A stretch of DNA of 44,608 nucleotides, from contig NZ_RPOH01000084.1 in NCBI RefSeq assembly GCF_003818135.1, forward strand, positions 1 to 44,608. The letters run 5' to 3'. How positions within the stretch are numbered: the first letter of the stretch is position 1; each line of letters opens with the position of its first letter. Source of the stretch: Buttiauxella warmboldiae (GTDB lineage Bacteria > Pseudomonadota > Gammaproteobacteria > Enterobacterales > Enterobacteriaceae). The notes beneath the pieces are model-generated. The model was not told where the DNA came from. It searched no databases and saw only the letters and a program-made list of their open reading frames with translations. A program made the translations under genes and the position numbers. Below, in pieces: positions 18,088-29,183 of this stretch.

Positions 18088-19143
18088 ATGAAAAAGTCCA
18101 CGCTGGCATTAATGGTATTAGGTTTCCTTGCGTCATCAACTTCTTCTCAGGCGGCAGAAATTTATAATAAAGACGGCAATAAGCTTAATGTTTATGGCAA
18201 AGTTAAAGCAATGCATTACTTAAGCGATGACAACAGCAAGGACGGCGACCAGACTTATGTTCGTTTTGGTTTTAAAGGTGAAACGCAAATCAATGACCAA
18301 TTGACCGGTTATGGTCAGTGGGAAGCTGAGTTTTCAGGAAATAAAGACGAAAGCAGCTCCACGACGAAAACACGTTATGCTTTTGCCGGGCTAAAATATG
18401 CCAATGTTGGTTCATTTGATTATGGCCGTAGCCTTGGTGCGTTATATGATGTGGAAGCCTGGACCGATATGTTCCCTGAATTTGGCGGTGACTCGTCTGC
18501 CAAAACAGATAACTTTATGACTAAACGTGCGTCTGGCCTGGCTACATTACGCAGCACAGATTTCTTTGGCGCGATAGATGGCCTGAACATGACGCTGCAA
18601 TATCAGGGCAAAAACGAAGGCCGTGATGTGTCTAAGCAAAATGGTGATGGTTTCGGTAGCGCGCTGACCTATGATTTTGGCGGCAGTGACTTCCAGCTGG
18701 GCGGCGCCTATACCACATCTGACCGTACCGACGCACAGCAGGCTACGACACGTGGTAATGGCGATCGGGCTGATGCCTGGGCGACGGGCGTAAAATACGA
18801 TGCGAATAATCTGTATGTCGCATCCATGTATTCTGAAACACGTAATATGACCCCAATTTCTGGGGGCTTTGCCAATAAAACGCAGAATTTTGAAGCGGTT
18901 ATTCAATATCAATTCGATTTCGGCCTGCGTCCATCATTGGGCTATGTGCAGCAGAAAGGCAAGGATATTGAAAATATTGGTGATGCCGACCTGGTTAAAT
19001 ATATTGATGTTGGCGCAACCTACTACTTTAATAAAAATATGTCGGCCTTCGTCGATTATAAAATTAACCAGCTGGATGACAATAACCCGCTGGGTATTAA
19101 AAATGATGACATCGTCGCATTAGGTATGGTTTATCAGTTCTAA
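18088..19143 (+). CDS. phoE: Outer-membrane phosphoporin PhoE
   Basis: PhoE is an anion-preferring trimeric porin made in phosphate starvation. The 351-residue precursor has a signal peptide (residues 1-22, cleavage before [10 protein letters not shown]), a general-porin 16-strand barrel, and the porin constriction loop motif with [10 protein letters not shown]. It ends in the terminal aromatic QF needed for barrel assembly. Close similarity to E. coli PhoE, its position between proB and crl, and the PhoB box separate it from OmpC and OmpF. A terminator shared with crl follows. Confidence 0.96.
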   Translation: MKKSTLALMVLGFLASSTSSQAAEIYNKDGNKLNVYGKVKAMHYLSDDNSKDGDQTYVRFGFKGETQINDQLTGYGQWEAEFSGNKDESSSTTKTRYAFAGLKYANVGSFDYGRSLGALYDVEAWTDMFPEFGGDSSAKTDNFMTKRASGLATLRSTDFFGAIDGLNMTLQYQGKNEGRDVSKQNGDGFGSALTYDFGGSDFQLGGAYTTSDRTDAQQATTRGNGDRADAWATGVKYDANNLYVASMYSETRNMTPISGGFANKTQNFEAVIQYQFDFGLRPSLGYVQQKGKDIENIGDADLVKYIDVGATYYFNKNMSAFVDYKINQLDDNNPLGIKNDDIVALGMVYQF

Positions 19144-19153
19144 CCTGTAAATA

Positions 19154-19183
19154 CCCCTCCGTTCTCATCAAAGGACGGAGGGG
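19154..19183. terminator. Terminator between phoE and crl
   Basis: Arms 19154-19164 and 19173-19183 pair over 11 bp with one wobble, loop TCATCAAA, followed on the plus strand by TTAATTT. It sits between convergent genes. Confidence 0.85.
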
Positions 19184-19188
19184 TTAAT

Positions 19189-19590
19189 TTATGCAGAAAG
19201 CTTAACCGGTTTTTCCGTAAAGTCTTCCGCAGGTACCAGAGCAAGTTCGAGAGTATTCAACAACGCAAACAAACGTTCATGGAAGCCACGTAAAGTCTGT
19301 TCAAGTCTTTCATTCACTTCCTCGTCTTTTGCCGAGGTTGCGCTCCACTTCCCGTCTTTGTCAAACAGACCAAAATGGTAAGTGTAGGTAAATTGCTTTT
19401 CCTGCGCTTCCAGCTCCATCCACCAGCCCCAGAATTCACGCTTTTCTGGCGCAGGCTTCACGTTGACGCACACAGCCAGGCAATCGAAGAAGAAACGGTT
19501 ACCTTCACATTGCTCTTCCCGGATATAGGGGCCAAGCGCGGCGAATTTTTTAATCAATCTACTTTTCGGGTGTCCACTCGGTAACGTCAT
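19189..19590 (-). CDS. crl: Sigma factor-binding protein Crl
   Basis: Crl binds RpoS and helps it assemble with core RNA polymerase, raising stationary-phase and curli gene expression. The 133-residue length equals E. coli Crl and the family stretch [12 protein letters not shown] (near 54-65) is intact. It lies downstream of frsA on the same strand, 57 bases away, and converges with phoE. Nothing suggests inactivation, which matters because crl is often broken in laboratory strains. With iraP this window carries two regulators that raise RpoS activity. Confidence 0.96.
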   Translation of the reverse strand: MTLPSGHPKSRLIKKFAALGPYIREEQCEGNRFFFDCLAVCVNVKPAPEKREFWGWWMELEAQEKQFTYTYHFGLFDKDGKWSATSAKDEEVNERLEQTLRGFHERLFALLNTLELALVPAEDFTEKPVKLSA

Positions 19591-19647
19591 TGCGATCTCC
19601 TGTTGTGAAGCAACTGTTTTACCAAACCGCTGAAATTTAGCAAATCA

Positions 19648-20895
19648 TTAACGTAATCTCTGCTTGATCCATCCGGTAATTTCTTTCAGCGCCTTGTCAA
19701 AATTTCGATACACCGGGTTAAACGGGATCGCTAACAGCTTACCATCCGCAGATGACGAAGTGATTAAACGCGAGTCGTCTTCAGGGCTAAAGGGATCGTT
19801 TACCCAGTAGCCAGAGAGCATCGGCGTTGGGCAGTGGCGCCCCAGCAGGCCCTGGGTTTTTAATGAATAGCGATTCAGCTCCACGCGCAACGCGTTATCC
19901 GAAGCGTCATTCATTCCAAGGCGGCTGGCCAGCACGTCAATATACATTTCCGGCACCTGCGCCTGGCGTGTGGCATCGCTAAGTAAGCTATGCACCACCG
20001 GCCCAAGACAGGCCACCGCTTTCAGACGCGATGCTTCGATATAGCCAAGGCGCACGGCGACGTTGGCGCCAAAACGGAAGCCAAACGCCGCCACGCGGGT
20101 GTGGTCAACCCATGGGATATTTGGCAACGCTTTTAAAACGTGCTGGTGTAACAGGCTGGAATCCTGGGTCAGTTTCCATTTAGAGGAGAAACCAACCGAC
20201 GGCATATCGATGGTCAGCATCGCCATCCCTGCAGGGGCAAAATATTTCTCAAACAGGGTGTAATAATCGCTTTGCAGGGCGTCAAGACCGCCGCAGATTA
20301 GTACCGTCGGGAAAGGGCCCTGCCCCTCTTTTGGCATATGGAGGAACCCGGTGATGGTACCGCCGCCTGCGATAGGGAATTCAAGCTCCCGTAAACCACC
20401 GGCAAGACGAGGTGCGGCTTCTTCATAAGCACGATTGGCCAGAACCTGGGCCTGCTCCGCCAGTTGATCGCCCTTCAAATGTGGGTAGGCGGCGATGCTA
20501 TAAAGATTAGCCGCCTGCAGCCAGTATTTGCCGCTTCGGACCTGGTCCGTTTCCTGATTGGCACGCTGCTGCCACACCATGGCCTGCTTCGACCATTCAT
20601 AGATCCAGTTACCGCCGCGATAACCCACCACCGTATCAAACAAATCATCGCTGGTGCGCTCGCCGGTGTTAGCAGCGATTCGCGCCTGAACTTCAAGGAT
20701 TTCGCGTGGGTCAACGCCGCGCCAGACCCAAAGCAGGCGGTTGATCATGCGGTACCACTGGGGAACGGCAGCACCGTCCAACGCCGACTGGATAACAGGG
20801 GCAGCCTGATGCTTAGTGCGCCGAACTAAGGTCGAGGTCTCGGGGTGCTTAAAGCGCGGTTTAAACAGGGTTTCGCTAAGATTGGCCTGCGACAT
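19648..20895 (-). CDS. frsA: Esterase/fermentation-respiration switch protein FrsA
   Basis: FrsA (YafA) is an alpha/beta-hydrolase-fold cytosolic protein that binds the glucose phosphotransferase protein IIA-Glc; esterase activity has been reported. The 415-residue product (414 in E. coli) has the fold from about residue 180 onward. The usual nucleophile elbow reads GFRFG in [12 protein letters not shown], without the expected serine; E. coli FrsA is the same, so this is a family trait, not damage. ATG 20893-20895 gives [15 protein letters not shown], matching E. coli; the long upstream extension of the frame has no similarity. Confidence 0.95.
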   Translation of the reverse strand: MSQANLSETLFKPRFKHPETSTLVRRTKHQAAPVIQSALDGAAVPQWYRMINRLLWVWRGVDPREILEVQARIAANTGERTSDDLFDTVVGYRGGNWIYEWSKQAMVWQQRANQETDQVRSGKYWLQAANLYSIAAYPHLKGDQLAEQAQVLANRAYEEAAPRLAGGLRELEFPIAGGGTITGFLHMPKEGQGPFPTVLICGGLDALQSDYYTLFEKYFAPAGMAMLTIDMPSVGFSSKWKLTQDSSLLHQHVLKALPNIPWVDHTRVAAFGFRFGANVAVRLGYIEASRLKAVACLGPVVHSLLSDATRQAQVPEMYIDVLASRLGMNDASDNALRVELNRYSLKTQGLLGRHCPTPMLSGYWVNDPFSPEDDSRLITSSSADGKLLAIPFNPVYRNFDKALKEITGWIKQRLR

Positions 20896-20963
20896 CGTTA
20901 TCTGCCTCCATACAAACGTCAGAAATGGGGCCATTGTACTCTGTCGGCTGCTAAATAACACAA

Positions 20964-20984
20964 ACGCCCGGCGATGCCGGGCGT
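20964..20984 (-). terminator. Terminator of gpt
   Basis: A perfect 9-bp stem, ACGCCCGGC with GCCGGGCGT around three bases, followed on the minus strand by TTTGTGTTATTT, 25 bases past the gpt stop. Confidence 0.8.
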
Positions 20985-21008
20985 AAATCAATGCAAATCC
21001 TGAGGCTA

Positions 21009-21467
21009 TTAACGACCAGCTAAAGGTGGAATAAAGGCAACCCCCATGTCCCACGGCTGCTCAATCCAGGTATCCTGCGGGATATCGATAACGTAATCGT
21101 CAACCAATGGCTGGCCAGCAGGCTTGGCGAAGATCGTGACGAAATGCGCTTTCGGGTACATTTCACGGATAGCCACAGCGGTGCCACCGGTGTCGACCAG
21201 GTCATCAATCACGATGAAGCCTTCGCCGTCACCTTCAGCGCGTTTGAGCACGGTCAGCTCGCGCTGGTTGTCGTGGTCATAGCTGGAGATGCAGACGGTA
21301 TCAACATGACGAATCCCCAGTTCACGCGCCAGCAGTGCGCCAGGAACCAGGCCACCGCGGCTAACAGCAATAATGCCTTTCCACTGTTCAGCAGGAAGCA
21401 GACGGCTTGCCAGTTTACGCGCGTGAATTTGCAACATGTCCCAGGTGACGATGTATTTTTCGCTCAT
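21009..21467 (-). CDS. gpt: Xanthine-guanine phosphoribosyltransferase
   Basis: Gpt converts guanine, xanthine and, less well, hypoxanthine to nucleotides with PRPP, in purine salvage. The 152-residue protein matches the E. coli length and has the PRPP-binding signature [14 protein letters not shown] (near 83-96) and ISRG-like [10 protein letters not shown] near 35-44. It is membrane-peripheral in E. coli; no membrane span is predicted. It is divergent from pepD with a 266-base gap that carries both promoters, and followed by its own terminator before frsA. Confidence 0.97.
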   Translation of the reverse strand: MSEKYIVTWDMLQIHARKLASRLLPAEQWKGIIAVSRGGLVPGALLARELGIRHVDTVCISSYDHDNQRELTVLKRAEGDGEGFIVIDDLVDTGGTAVAIREMYPKAHFVTIFAKPAGQPLVDDYVIDIPQDTWIEQPWDMGVAFIPPLAGR

Positions 21468-21733
21468 GTGAAATTATCCCAGCCAGTTATTAACGGCTTA
21501 AAAATGTTCAAAGGGGTTTTGGTTGCGCGAGATTATAGAGATCTGGCGCACTAAAAACCAGTGCTCAAGGCCTGCCCCCCTCGTTTTTACCTGCTTTAGG
21601 TCGTCACAGCCTTAGTTATAGTGGTATTCTCAGACCAGCGCACAATGCTTATTTGTGTTGTATTTTTATTAAGATCAATCCTGCGCTCTGCGAACCCCCT
21701 TAGCCAGCAGAGTCGATGTCAAGGAGACTTATC

Positions 21734-23191
21734 GTGTCTGAATTGTCTCAATTATCTCCACAGCCGCTGTGGGATATTTTTGCCAAAATCTGTTCTATTC
21801 CGCACCCTTCCTATCATGAAGAACAACTTGCGGAACATATTCTGTCATGGGCAAAAGAAAAAGGCCTGCACGTTGAGCGCGACCAGGTGGGCAATATCCT
21901 GATCCGTAAACCTGCCACCGCGGGGATGGAAAACCGTAAAGCGGTCGTCCTGCAGGCTCACCTTGATATGGTGCCGCAGAAAAATAACGACACCGTCCAT
22001 GATTTCACTAAAGACCCGATTCAACCGTATATCGACGGTGAGTGGGTTAAAGCACGCGGTACGACGCTAGGTGCTGATAACGGCATCGGTATGGCATCCG
22101 CGCTGGCGGTGCTGGCTGATGAGAGCCTGTCTCATGGCCCACTTGAAGTGCTGCTGACCATGACCGAAGAGGCCGGTATGGACGGCGCGTTTGGTCTGCA
22201 GGCAGGCTGGCTGCAAGCCGATATCCTGATCAATACCGATTCTGAAGAAGAAGGCGAAATCTATATGGGCTGCGCGGGCGGGATTGACTTTATCTCTACC
22301 CTGCCGCTGCAGCGTGAAGCGGTTCCTGCCGGTTACGAAACCTATAAGCTGACCATTAAAGGGCTGAAAGGCGGCCACTCCGGCGGTGAAATCCATCTGG
22401 GTCTGGGTAACGCGAATAAATTGCTGGCGCGTTTCCTGTTTGCTCACGCCGCACAGCTGGATGTACGTCTAATCGATCTGAATGGCGGTACGCTGCGTAA
22501 CGCTATTCCACGTGAAGGTTTTGCGACCCTTGCCGTTCCTGCTGACCAGGCGCAGCAGCTGAGATCGCTGGCTGACGAGTTCCTGTCAATTCTGAAAAAC
22601 GAGCTGGCTGCAGTTGAGAAGAACATCACTGTGGTGCTTGAATCAGCCACCAGCGATAAGCAAGCGCTGACGACCAAAAGCCGCGATACCTTCCTCGGCT
22701 TGCTAAACGCTACGCCAAACGGCGTTATCCGTAATTCCGACGCGGTTAAAGGCGTGGTGGAAACCTCGTTAAACGTGGGCGTGGTCACCATGACTGACGA
22801 AAATGCAGAGATTATCTGCCTGATTCGTTCGTTGATTGATAGCGGTAAAGAGTACGTAGTTGACATGCTTAACGCCCTGGGCCAGCTTGCCGGCGCACAA
22901 ACCGTGGCGAAAGGCAGCTATCCTGGCTGGCAGCCGGATGCCAACTCTCCGGTGATGCATCTGGTGCGTGAAACTTACCAGAAGTTGTTCAACAAGACGC
23001 CGAATATCATGGTTATCCATGCGGGGCTGGAGTGTGGTCTGTTCAAGAAACCTTACCCGGAGATGGATATGGTTTCTATTGGGCCAACCATCACCGGCCC
23101 GCACTCCCCGGATGAGCAAGTTCATATTGCAAGCGTAGGCCAGTACTGGATCTTGCTGACTGAGTTGCTGAAAGCCATTCCTGCTAAGTAA
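21734..23191 (+). CDS. pepD: Cytosol aminoacyl-histidine dipeptidase (peptidase D)
   Basis: PepD hydrolyses Xaa-His and many other dipeptides using two zinc ions. The 485-residue protein equals the E. coli length and belongs to M20C: H76 and D78 in QAHLDMVP, the bridging D115 in LGADNGIG, and the general base and ligand E145-E146 in TMTEEAG. The start is GTG at 21734 with AAGGAG seven bases upstream, as in E. coli; an ATG six codons earlier lies before the ribosome site and is rejected. Single-gene unit, ending at a long hairpin before the convergent dinB. Confidence 0.97.
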   Translation: MSELSQLSPQPLWDIFAKICSIPHPSYHEEQLAEHILSWAKEKGLHVERDQVGNILIRKPATAGMENRKAVVLQAHLDMVPQKNNDTVHDFTKDPIQPYIDGEWVKARGTTLGADNGIGMASALAVLADESLSHGPLEVLLTMTEEAGMDGAFGLQAGWLQADILINTDSEEEGEIYMGCAGGIDFISTLPLQREAVPAGYETYKLTIKGLKGGHSGGEIHLGLGNANKLLARFLFAHAAQLDVRLIDLNGGTLRNAIPREGFATLAVPADQAQQLRSLADEFLSILKNELAAVEKNITVVLESATSDKQALTTKSRDTFLGLLNATPNGVIRNSDAVKGVVETSLNVGVVTMTDENAEIICLIRSLIDSGKEYVVDMLNALGQLAGAQTVAKGSYPGWQPDANSPVMHLVRETYQKLFNKTPNIMVIHAGLECGLFKKPYPEMDMVSIGPTITGPHSPDEQVHIASVGQYWILLTELLKAIPAK

Positions 23192-23205
23192 GCCACCCGT
23201 TAGCC

Positions 23206-23236
23206 ATGCAAATCCTCTCAATGAGAGGATTTGCAT
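23206..23236. terminator. Long perfect hairpin between pepD and dinB
   Basis: A perfect 14-bp stem, 23206-23219 with 23223-23236, loop AAT, between convergent genes. No T tract follows on either strand, so a pure intrinsic-terminator reading is not ideal. Confidence 0.6.
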
Positions 23237-23279
23237 GTGGCAATCCGCTGAAAATCAATAAGTTGATTTCCCTGGCTTT

Positions 23280-24335
23280 TTATAGCCCGAGCACCAGCTG
23301 GCGCTCCATCTGCGGGTCCAGCAACGTAACATGTAACCCCACCAGCCTTACCCCTCGCCCACCCCGACGCTCTTCCCACGTTTTCATCGCGGTGGCAATT
23401 AAATCTGCTTTATTGAGCTGCGGCCAGACATGCTCCTGGGTGGTTTGCTGGAAATCAGTAAACTTGAGTTTGATCCCCTGGCGGGCAATCAGTAAATCGG
23501 GTTTCACCTTTTTCAGACGTCGCTCAAGCTCGGGGTAGAGTAAGTCAATGATGGCCTCGCACTCCTGCCACTCATGGATATCCTCAGCCAGCGTTTTCTC
23601 AACTCCCACTGATTTACGCTGCCGCTCGCTGTTTATTTCGCGCTCATCGATGCCCTGACTGCGTTCCCATAACACGCGCCCAAACTTACCAAAACGTTTC
23701 AGTAATGAGGCTAAATCGGTGTTTTGTACGTCATAACAGGTGCGCAGCCCTAAACTTTCCAGCTTTCCCGCCGTCACTTTGCCCACGCCCGGAATTTTCC
23801 CCAGCGGCAAAGTTTGCAAAAAACCGGGAATCTCATCAGGGGTTATCACATATTGCCCGTTGGGCTTATTCAGGTCAGAGGCGATTTTGGCAAGAAACTT
23901 TACCGGAGCGATACCCGCAGAAGCAGTGAGATGAAGCTCATCGGCGATGGCCTGACGAATTTCCCTGGCCATCAGCGTCGCTGAACCGTGGCAGTTCAGG
24001 CTATCGCTCACATCCAGGTAGGCCTCATCCAGCGACAGGGGTTCGATAAGCGTGGTGTAGCGGCTAAATATTTCACGGATATGGTTCGAGGCGGCTTTGT
24101 ATGCGTCAAAACGCCCCGGTAAAAGCGTCAGATGCGGGCATAATTTAAACGCCATTGCCGTCGACATCGCGCTGTGCACGCCAAATTTTCGCGCCGGATA
24201 ATTAGCGGTGCTGATAACGCCACGCCGTTGCGCGCTGCCGCCAATCGCTAACGGGATATCCCGTAAGGACGGGTTATCACGCATCTCTACGGCGGCAAAA
24301 AAGCAGTCCATATCGACATGAATGATTTTACGCAT
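23280..24335 (-). CDS. dinB: DNA polymerase IV
   Basis: DinB is the Y-family translesion polymerase of the SOS response. The 351-residue protein has the catalytic acids D8 (HVDMDCFFA) and D103-E104 (SLDEAYLD), a helix-hairpin-helix ([19 protein letters not shown]), the little-finger domain after about residue 240, and the C-terminal QLVLGL clamp-binding peptide. A LexA-type operator lies 23-38 bases upstream of the ATG. In this genome it neighbours nqrM rather than the yafNOP genes that follow dinB in K-12. Confidence 0.97.
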   Translation of the reverse strand: MRKIIHVDMDCFFAAVEMRDNPSLRDIPLAIGGSAQRRGVISTANYPARKFGVHSAMSTAMAFKLCPHLTLLPGRFDAYKAASNHIREIFSRYTTLIEPLSLDEAYLDVSDSLNCHGSATLMAREIRQAIADELHLTASAGIAPVKFLAKIASDLNKPNGQYVITPDEIPGFLQTLPLGKIPGVGKVTAGKLESLGLRTCYDVQNTDLASLLKRFGKFGRVLWERSQGIDEREINSERQRKSVGVEKTLAEDIHEWQECEAIIDLLYPELERRLKKVKPDLLIARQGIKLKFTDFQQTTQEHVWPQLNKADLIATAMKTWEERRGGRGVRLVGLHVTLLDPQMERQLVLGL

Positions 24336-24357
24336 ACTTTTTACACCCGTTAGTTTA

Positions 24358-24373
24358 CTGGATAAGTATACAG
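24358..24373 (-). promoter_or_regulatory. LexA operator of dinB
   Basis: On the minus strand the 16-mer reads CTGT-ATACTTAT-CCAG. This is the LexA pattern CTGT-N8-ACAG with one change, and closely follows the E. coli dinB box, which also has CCAG as its second half. Confidence 0.8.
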
Positions 24374-24417
24374 TTAAAATAACAGGAGAGGAAAGTCGCT
24401 ATAGTCGCGGTAAAAAA

Positions 24418-24440
24418 AACCTCCCGGCATACGGGAGGTT
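24418..24440 (-). terminator. Terminator of the nqr operon
   Basis: A perfect 9-bp stem, 24418-24426 with 24432-24440, loop of five bases. On the minus strand eight T follow directly. It is 8 bases past the nqrM stop. Confidence 0.92.
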
Positions 24441-24448
24441 TCAGAGGC

Positions 24449-24673
24449 TTATAAAATGCGGTTTTGCTGAAGTTTTGCCTGCCGCTCAGCTTTCGCGATG
24501 CGTTTCTTACGCGCATCGCATGGCTCAGGACAATTACAAACTTTCTCCATGCCAAGCGCGGCAATCCCTCCGCAGCTTCCCTGAAGCGTTTTGCGCTTCA
24601 CAATCACGCCCAGCGACATACCGAATATCACCAGAATAAAAATGGCGAAGGTGGCTAAAAATACCGTCAGCAT
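24449..24673 (-). CDS. nqrM: Na+-NQR maturation protein NqrM
   Basis: NqrM (DUF539) is needed to assemble Na+-translocating NADH:quinone reductase, probably by delivering iron to the membrane cysteine site formed by NqrD and NqrE. The 74-residue protein has an N-terminal membrane helix (about 3-24) and four cysteines, C34, C46, C48 and C52 in the family spacing, then a basic tail. It starts 11 bases past the nqrF stop and is followed by the operon terminator. In several other bacteria apbE lies between nqrF and nqrM; it is missing here. Confidence 0.95.
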   Translation of the reverse strand: MLTVFLATFAIFILVIFGMSLGVIVKRKTLQGSCGGIAALGMEKVCNCPEPCDARKKRIAKAERQAKLQQNRIL

Positions 24674-24684
24674 AGGTGCTCCCG

Positions 24685-25908
24685 TCAGCCGCCGAAGTCG
24701 TCGAGCATGATATTTTCATCCTCAACGCCCAGCTCTTTCAGCATCTTGATCACCGCAGCATTCATCATTGGCGGCCCACACATATAGAATTCACAATCTT
24801 CCGGAGCCGGATGGCTGCGCAGATAGTTTTCCAACAATACGTTATGAATGAAGCCGGTGTAACCCGTCCAGTTATCTTCAGGCTGCGGATCGGAAAGCGC
24901 CACGTTAAACGTGAAGTTCGGGTTTTCCTGCGCCAGTTTTGCAAACTCGTCTTCATAGAACATTTCACGCAGAGAACGGGCTCCGTACCAGAAGCTCATT
25001 TTACGCGTGCTGTGAAGGCGTTTAAGCTGATCGAAGATGTGTGAACGCATTGGTGCCATACCGGCGCCACCGCCAATAAACACCATTTCAGCATCCGTTT
25101 CTTTGGCAAAGAACTCACCAAACGGCCCGGAGATGGTCACTTTGTCACCCGCTTTCAACGACCAGATATAGGAGGACATAATGCCCGGAGGCGCATCTGG
25201 CACATTCGGCGGTGGCGTAGCGATACGCACGTTCAGCATAATGATGCCGGCTTCATCCGGGTAGTTCGCCATGGAATAAGCACGAACACACGGCTCTTTC
25301 ACCACTGATTTGAAGCGGAAAAGGTTGAACTTATCCCAGTCGCCACGGTACTCCTCAGGAACGTCGAAGTCCTGATAGTTCACTTCGTGAGGCGGGCTTT
25401 CAATCTGGATATACCCCCCCGCACGGAATGGCACTACGTCGCCGTCAGGAATGCGCAGCTTCAGCTCTTTAATGAACGTTGCTTTGTTATCGTTAGAGAT
25501 AACCTCACATTCCCATTTTTTCACGCCGAAGATCTCTTCCGGCAGCTCAATTTTCATATCCTGCTTAACCGCCACCTGACAGGCAAGACGGCACCCCTCT
25601 TTCGCTTCACGCCTGGTGATATGCGAAAGCTCGGTTGGCAGAATATCACCGCTGCCTTCTTTAATCGTCACCCGGCACTGCCCGCATGAGCCACCGCCGC
25701 CGCAGGCTGAGGAGATAAAAATCCCCTGGTTTGACAGCGTATTAAGCAGCTTGTCACCTGCCGGTGCATGAAACTGTTTATCTGCCTCGTTGTTAATCTC
25801 AATCAGCACATCGCCGGAGTTCACAAGCTTTGACTTGGCAAACAGAATCATCAGCGCCAGAGCCAGAACAATTAGCGTGAACATCACCACGCCAAGAATA
25901 ATTTCCAT
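24685..25908 (-). CDS. nqrF: Na+-NQR subunit F, NADH-oxidising
   Basis: NqrF takes electrons from NADH through FAD to a 2Fe-2S centre at the entry of the pump. The 407-residue protein has one N-terminal membrane helix (about 3-23), a ferredoxin domain with cluster ligands C69, C75, C78 and C110, the FAD motif RAYSMANYP, the NADH loop [11 protein letters not shown], and the C-terminal CGPPMMN. All redox ligands are present. It starts 12 bases after the nqrE stop, sixth structural gene of the operon. Confidence 0.97.
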   Translation of the reverse strand: MEIILGVVMFTLIVLALALMILFAKSKLVNSGDVLIEINNEADKQFHAPAGDKLLNTLSNQGIFISSACGGGGSCGQCRVTIKEGSGDILPTELSHITRREAKEGCRLACQVAVKQDMKIELPEEIFGVKKWECEVISNDNKATFIKELKLRIPDGDVVPFRAGGYIQIESPPHEVNYQDFDVPEEYRGDWDKFNLFRFKSVVKEPCVRAYSMANYPDEAGIIMLNVRIATPPPNVPDAPPGIMSSYIWSLKAGDKVTISGPFGEFFAKETDAEMVFIGGGAGMAPMRSHIFDQLKRLHSTRKMSFWYGARSLREMFYEDEFAKLAQENPNFTFNVALSDPQPEDNWTGYTGFIHNVLLENYLRSHPAPEDCEFYMCGPPMMNAAVIKMLKELGVEDENIMLDDFGG

Positions 25909-25920
25909 ACTTTTTCGCCC

Positions 25921-26517
25921 TTATAGCTGCACACCGGAGAATGACATAAAGCCCAGCGCCATTAATCCAGTGGTGATAAAGGTAATTCCCAAACCACGCA
26001 ATCCTGCGGGCACATTGGCATACTTCATCTTTTCGCGAATACCAGCCAGCGCGACGATTGCCAGCATCCAGCCCACGCCGGAGCCGATACCGTAAACAAT
26101 GGATTCGCCAAAGCTGTAATCACGCTGCACCATAAACGACACGCCACCAAAGATGGCGCAGTTAACGGTAATCAGCGGCAGGAAGATACCTAGCGCGTTG
26201 TAGAGCGCCGGGAAGAAACGATCGAGGATCATTTCGAGGATTTGCACCAGGGCGGCAATCACGCCAATGAAGGTGATAAAGTTGAGGAAACTAAGATCTA
26301 CCCCCTCAACCAGCGCGCCGTCACGAAGCACCAGGTTATAAACCAGGTTATTCGCAGGTACTGCAATCCCTAAAACAACGGTGACCGCAATTCCCAGGCC
26401 AAATGCCGTGGATACCTTCTTGGAAACCGCAAGAAAAGTACACATGCCGAGGAAGAACGCGAGCGCCATGTTTTCGATAAACACCGCGCGCACAAACAGA
26501 CTAATCATATGTTCCAT
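25921..26517 (-). CDS. nqrE: Na+-NQR subunit E
   Basis: NqrE is an integral membrane subunit that pairs with NqrD as an inverted-topology homologue and shares an intramembrane iron-sulfur site. The 198-residue protein has six hydrophobic segments; the conserved cysteine sits in [14 protein letters not shown] (C26), and a second in [10 protein letters not shown]. The start [13 protein letters not shown] follows the family. Six bases separate it from nqrD. Confidence 0.96.
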   Translation of the reverse strand: MEHMISLFVRAVFIENMALAFFLGMCTFLAVSKKVSTAFGLGIAVTVVLGIAVPANNLVYNLVLRDGALVEGVDLSFLNFITFIGVIAALVQILEMILDRFFPALYNALGIFLPLITVNCAIFGGVSFMVQRDYSFGESIVYGIGSGVGWMLAIVALAGIREKMKYANVPAGLRGLGITFITTGLMALGFMSFSGVQL

Positions 26518-26523
26518 AGTCAG

Positions 26524-27162
26524 TTAGTCCTTTTCCTGCTGCGCAGGCTTCAGCGTACGCAGTGCCCAGATAAGCAGGCCGATAATAAAGAATGCACTCG
26601 GCGCCAGCAGAAACATCCCGTTTGGCTGATACCAGCCACCGTTCTGCACCGTTTCTAACACCGTGATACCAAATAGCTTGCCGCTTCCGATAAGCTCACG
26701 CAGGAAGCCCACCAGCAGCAGAATAACGCCATAGCCGAGGCCGTTACCGATACCATCCATAAAGCTCGCCAGCGGCGGTGACTTCATGGCGTAGGCTTCG
26801 GCACGCCCCATAACGATGCAGTTAGTAATGATCAAACCGACAAACACCGATAGCTGCTTGGAGATCTCGTAAGCATAAGCGCGCAACACCTGATCCACGA
26901 CGATAACCAGCGAAGCAATAATCGCCATCTGCACGATGATGCGCACACTGTTTGGGATCAGGTTGCGGATCATTGAGATGAACATGCTGGAAAACGCGGT
27001 CACCACTGTTACCGCGATGGTCATCACGAACGCGGTTTCCAGTTTCGTCGTCACCGCCAGCGCCGAACAAACGCCGAGTATTTGCAAGGCAATAGGGTTG
27101 TTATCCACCAGCGGGCTAACCAGTACCCGCTTGACCTCTTTCATGTCTGACATATCAGCCAT
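26524..27162 (-). CDS. nqrD: Na+-NQR subunit D
   Basis: NqrD is the integral membrane partner of NqrE; each supplies two cysteines to the intramembrane iron centre. The 212-residue protein has six hydrophobic segments with the conserved cysteines in [11 protein letters not shown] and [14 protein letters not shown] took ATG 27160-27162 ([14 protein letters not shown]): it has AGGAG eight bases upstream and overlaps the nqrC stop by 8 bases, a sign of translational coupling. The longer frame start inside nqrC is less likely. Confidence 0.95.
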   Translation of the reverse strand: MADMSDMKEVKRVLVSPLVDNNPIALQILGVCSALAVTTKLETAFVMTIAVTVVTAFSSMFISMIRNLIPNSVRIIVQMAIIASLVIVVDQVLRAYAYEISKQLSVFVGLIITNCIVMGRAEAYAMKSPPLASFMDGIGNGLGYGVILLLVGFLRELIGSGKLFGITVLETVQNGGWYQPNGMFLLAPSAFFIIGLLIWALRTLKPAQQEKD

Positions 27163-27949
27163 TGTTGAGCGCTCCTTCACGAACCTGTTTCAGGAAAGGG
27201 CCAAAACCAAGCTCACCCATCCAGAAATCAAAAGTGTGTTGTACTCCATTTGCCGTAAGCGTGGCGCCGGATAAACCATCTACCCCGTATTCATCGCCCT
27301 GACGCGCCCCGCCTTTTACTACGCGTAGCGCTGGCTGGCCGTTGTCGTCCAGCAATTTCTTACCGACCCACTTCGCCCGCCAGGTTGGGTTTTCAATTTC
27401 CCCTCCAAGCCCGGGGGTTTCCCCCTGATCGTAGTAAGTGATGCCTTTCACCGTGCGGCCATCCGTTTGCAGGGAGACAAAAGCGTTCATCATCGACCAC
27501 AAACCTTTGCCATAAACCGGCAGGACAACTTCCTGCACTTTGTTTTGCTCGTCACGCACCAGATAGATTTCCACGATGTTGCTGCGGCGTTTGATCCCGG
27601 CGCGGTCATCATTTGACGCAAGCTCTACGCTTTGCTGCGGGTCACGCAGTGCGGCGGCCTGGTCGAACTTAGCCGGGTCTTTATCGAGCATTTCACCAGA
27701 TTTCAGATCCAACAAACGCGGTGTAATGCGGGATTCAAAAGTCGTTTTCACCGCCTCGCCGCTCATCTTTGGGGTGGCAAGGCCTGCCACGTCCAGAATG
27801 TTGCGCTGTTTATCCAGGGCTTTTTGCTGCTGCTGACGCGATTTCAGACCAACGGCTGAACCGGCCACCACCACGGAGCACACCAGACAAAGCACCAGCA
27901 CCACCAGCAGCGTTCTGCCAATGCTATCGTTACTTTTCATTTCAGCCAC
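27155..27949 (-). CDS. nqrC: Na+-NQR subunit C, covalent FMN carrier
   Basis: NqrC carries an FMN bound through a phosphoester to threonine on the periplasmic side. The 264-residue protein has one N-terminal membrane helix (about 12-34) and the flavinylation motif DGLSGAT, attaching FMN to T230. I chose GTG 27947-27949 ([11 protein letters not shown]): GGAGGA lies about six bases upstream, and it overlaps the nqrB stop; the ATG three codons later is too far from that site. Attachment of FMN needs the flavin transferase ApbE, not encoded in this window. Confidence 0.94.
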   Translation of the reverse strand: MAEMKSNDSIGRTLLVVLVLCLVCSVVVAGSAVGLKSRQQQQKALDKQRNILDVAGLATPKMSGEAVKTTFESRITPRLLDLKSGEMLDKDPAKFDQAAALRDPQQSVELASNDDRAGIKRRSNIVEIYLVRDEQNKVQEVVLPVYGKGLWSMMNAFVSLQTDGRTVKGITYYDQGETPGLGGEIENPTWRAKWVGKKLLDDNGQPALRVVKGGARQGDEYGVDGLSGATLTANGVQHTFDFWMGELGFGPFLKQVREGALNNG

Positions 27950-29180
27950 GCGACTTCCTCCGCTTGATATTGGCTTGCACCACCAGGTAATCGAACAATG
28001 GCGCAAAGAGGTTGGCGAACAGGATCGCCAGCATCATCCCTTCTGGATAGGCCGGGTTAACGACGCGAATCAGGACGCACATCACACCGATGAGTGCCCC
28101 GTACCACCATTTACCTTTATTGGTAAACGAGGCTGAAACCGGGTCGGTTGCCATGAACATCATGCCGAAAGCAAAGCCACCCAACACGAGGTGCCAGTAC
28201 CACGGCATCGCAAATAGCGGGTTGGTTGCAGAACCAATGAAGTTAAACAAGGTTGCAGTGGCAATCATGCCGAGCAAAACGCCCGCCACAATGCGCCAGG
28301 AGGCTACGCGGCCAAACAGAATAATGGCACCGCCAATCAGGATCATCAGCGTGGAAACTTCACCAATGGAACCCGGAATGTTACCCAGGAAAGCATCCAT
28401 CCAGGTGACAGGTTGGCCTGTGACAACATTAACTAATGCTTCGCCGCCACCATGAGACCACTGTGAAAGCGGAGTCGCACCGGAGAAACCATCCGCCGCA
28501 GTCCACACCAAATCACCAGAGATTTGCGCAGGGTAAGCGAAGAACAGGAACGCGCGCCCCGCCAGTGCCGGGTTGAGGAAGTTACGCCCTGTCCCACCGA
28601 AGATCTCTTTCGCAATCACCACGCCGAAACTGATACCCAATGCCGCTTGCCAGAGAGGTAACGTCGGCGGAACCACCAGCGCAAACAGGATGGAGGTCAC
28701 GAAGAAACCTTCGTTAACTTCATGTTTGCGGATGATGGCAAACAGCACTTCCCAGAAACCGCCGACCAGGAATACCGTCATGTAGATTGGCAGGAAGAAG
28801 ACCGCACCCAGGGTCATCATGCTTATCCAGCCGGCATCAGGCGTGAAGTTCACCCCCAGCCACTGCGCAACGGCATAATGCCAGTCAGCAGCAATCACCT
28901 GTTGGAGCTGCTCTGCGCCGTACATCTTGTTCAGCGCCGGAATAGTTTGCAGCCCGACGTTGTACATCCCCCAGAACATGGCGGGGAAGACCGCAAACCA
29001 CACCAGAATCATCATGCGCTTCAGATCGATGGCATCACGAACGTGGGAGGCTCCCGGCGTGACGATGCCTGGCGTATAAAACAGCGTCGCCGTCGCTTCA
29101 AAGAGCGGGTAATATTTTTCTAGCTTTCCGCCTTGCGTAAAGTGCGGCTCTAGTTTTTCAAATAAATGCTTCAAGCCCAT
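27942..29180 (-). CDS. nqrB: Na+-NQR subunit B, covalent FMN carrier
   Basis: NqrB is the largest membrane subunit, holding a covalent FMN and riboflavin and forming the sodium channel core. The 412-residue protein has about ten hydrophobic segments, and the flavinylation motif DGFSGAT places FMN on T236, the position known in Vibrio NqrB. The quinone-site glycines after [17 protein letters not shown] are present. It starts 3 bases after the nqrA stop and overlaps nqrC. The ApbE-type flavinylation signal is intact although apbE is not nearby. Confidence 0.97.
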   Translation of the reverse strand: MGLKHLFEKLEPHFTQGGKLEKYYPLFEATATLFYTPGIVTPGASHVRDAIDLKRMMILVWFAVFPAMFWGMYNVGLQTIPALNKMYGAEQLQQVIAADWHYAVAQWLGVNFTPDAGWISMMTLGAVFFLPIYMTVFLVGGFWEVLFAIIRKHEVNEGFFVTSILFALVVPPTLPLWQAALGISFGVVIAKEIFGGTGRNFLNPALAGRAFLFFAYPAQISGDLVWTAADGFSGATPLSQWSHGGGEALVNVVTGQPVTWMDAFLGNIPGSIGEVSTLMILIGGAIILFGRVASWRIVAGVLLGMIATATLFNFIGSATNPLFAMPWYWHLVLGGFAFGMMFMATDPVSASFTNKGKWWYGALIGVMCVLIRVVNPAYPEGMMLAILFANLFAPLFDYLVVQANIKRRKSRG

Positions 29181-29183
29181 GAC

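Noticed and set aside
20083-20110. FrsA lacking the serine of the hydrolase elbow as an inactivating change
   Set aside because: E. coli FrsA has the same GFRFG sequence, so it is a family feature.
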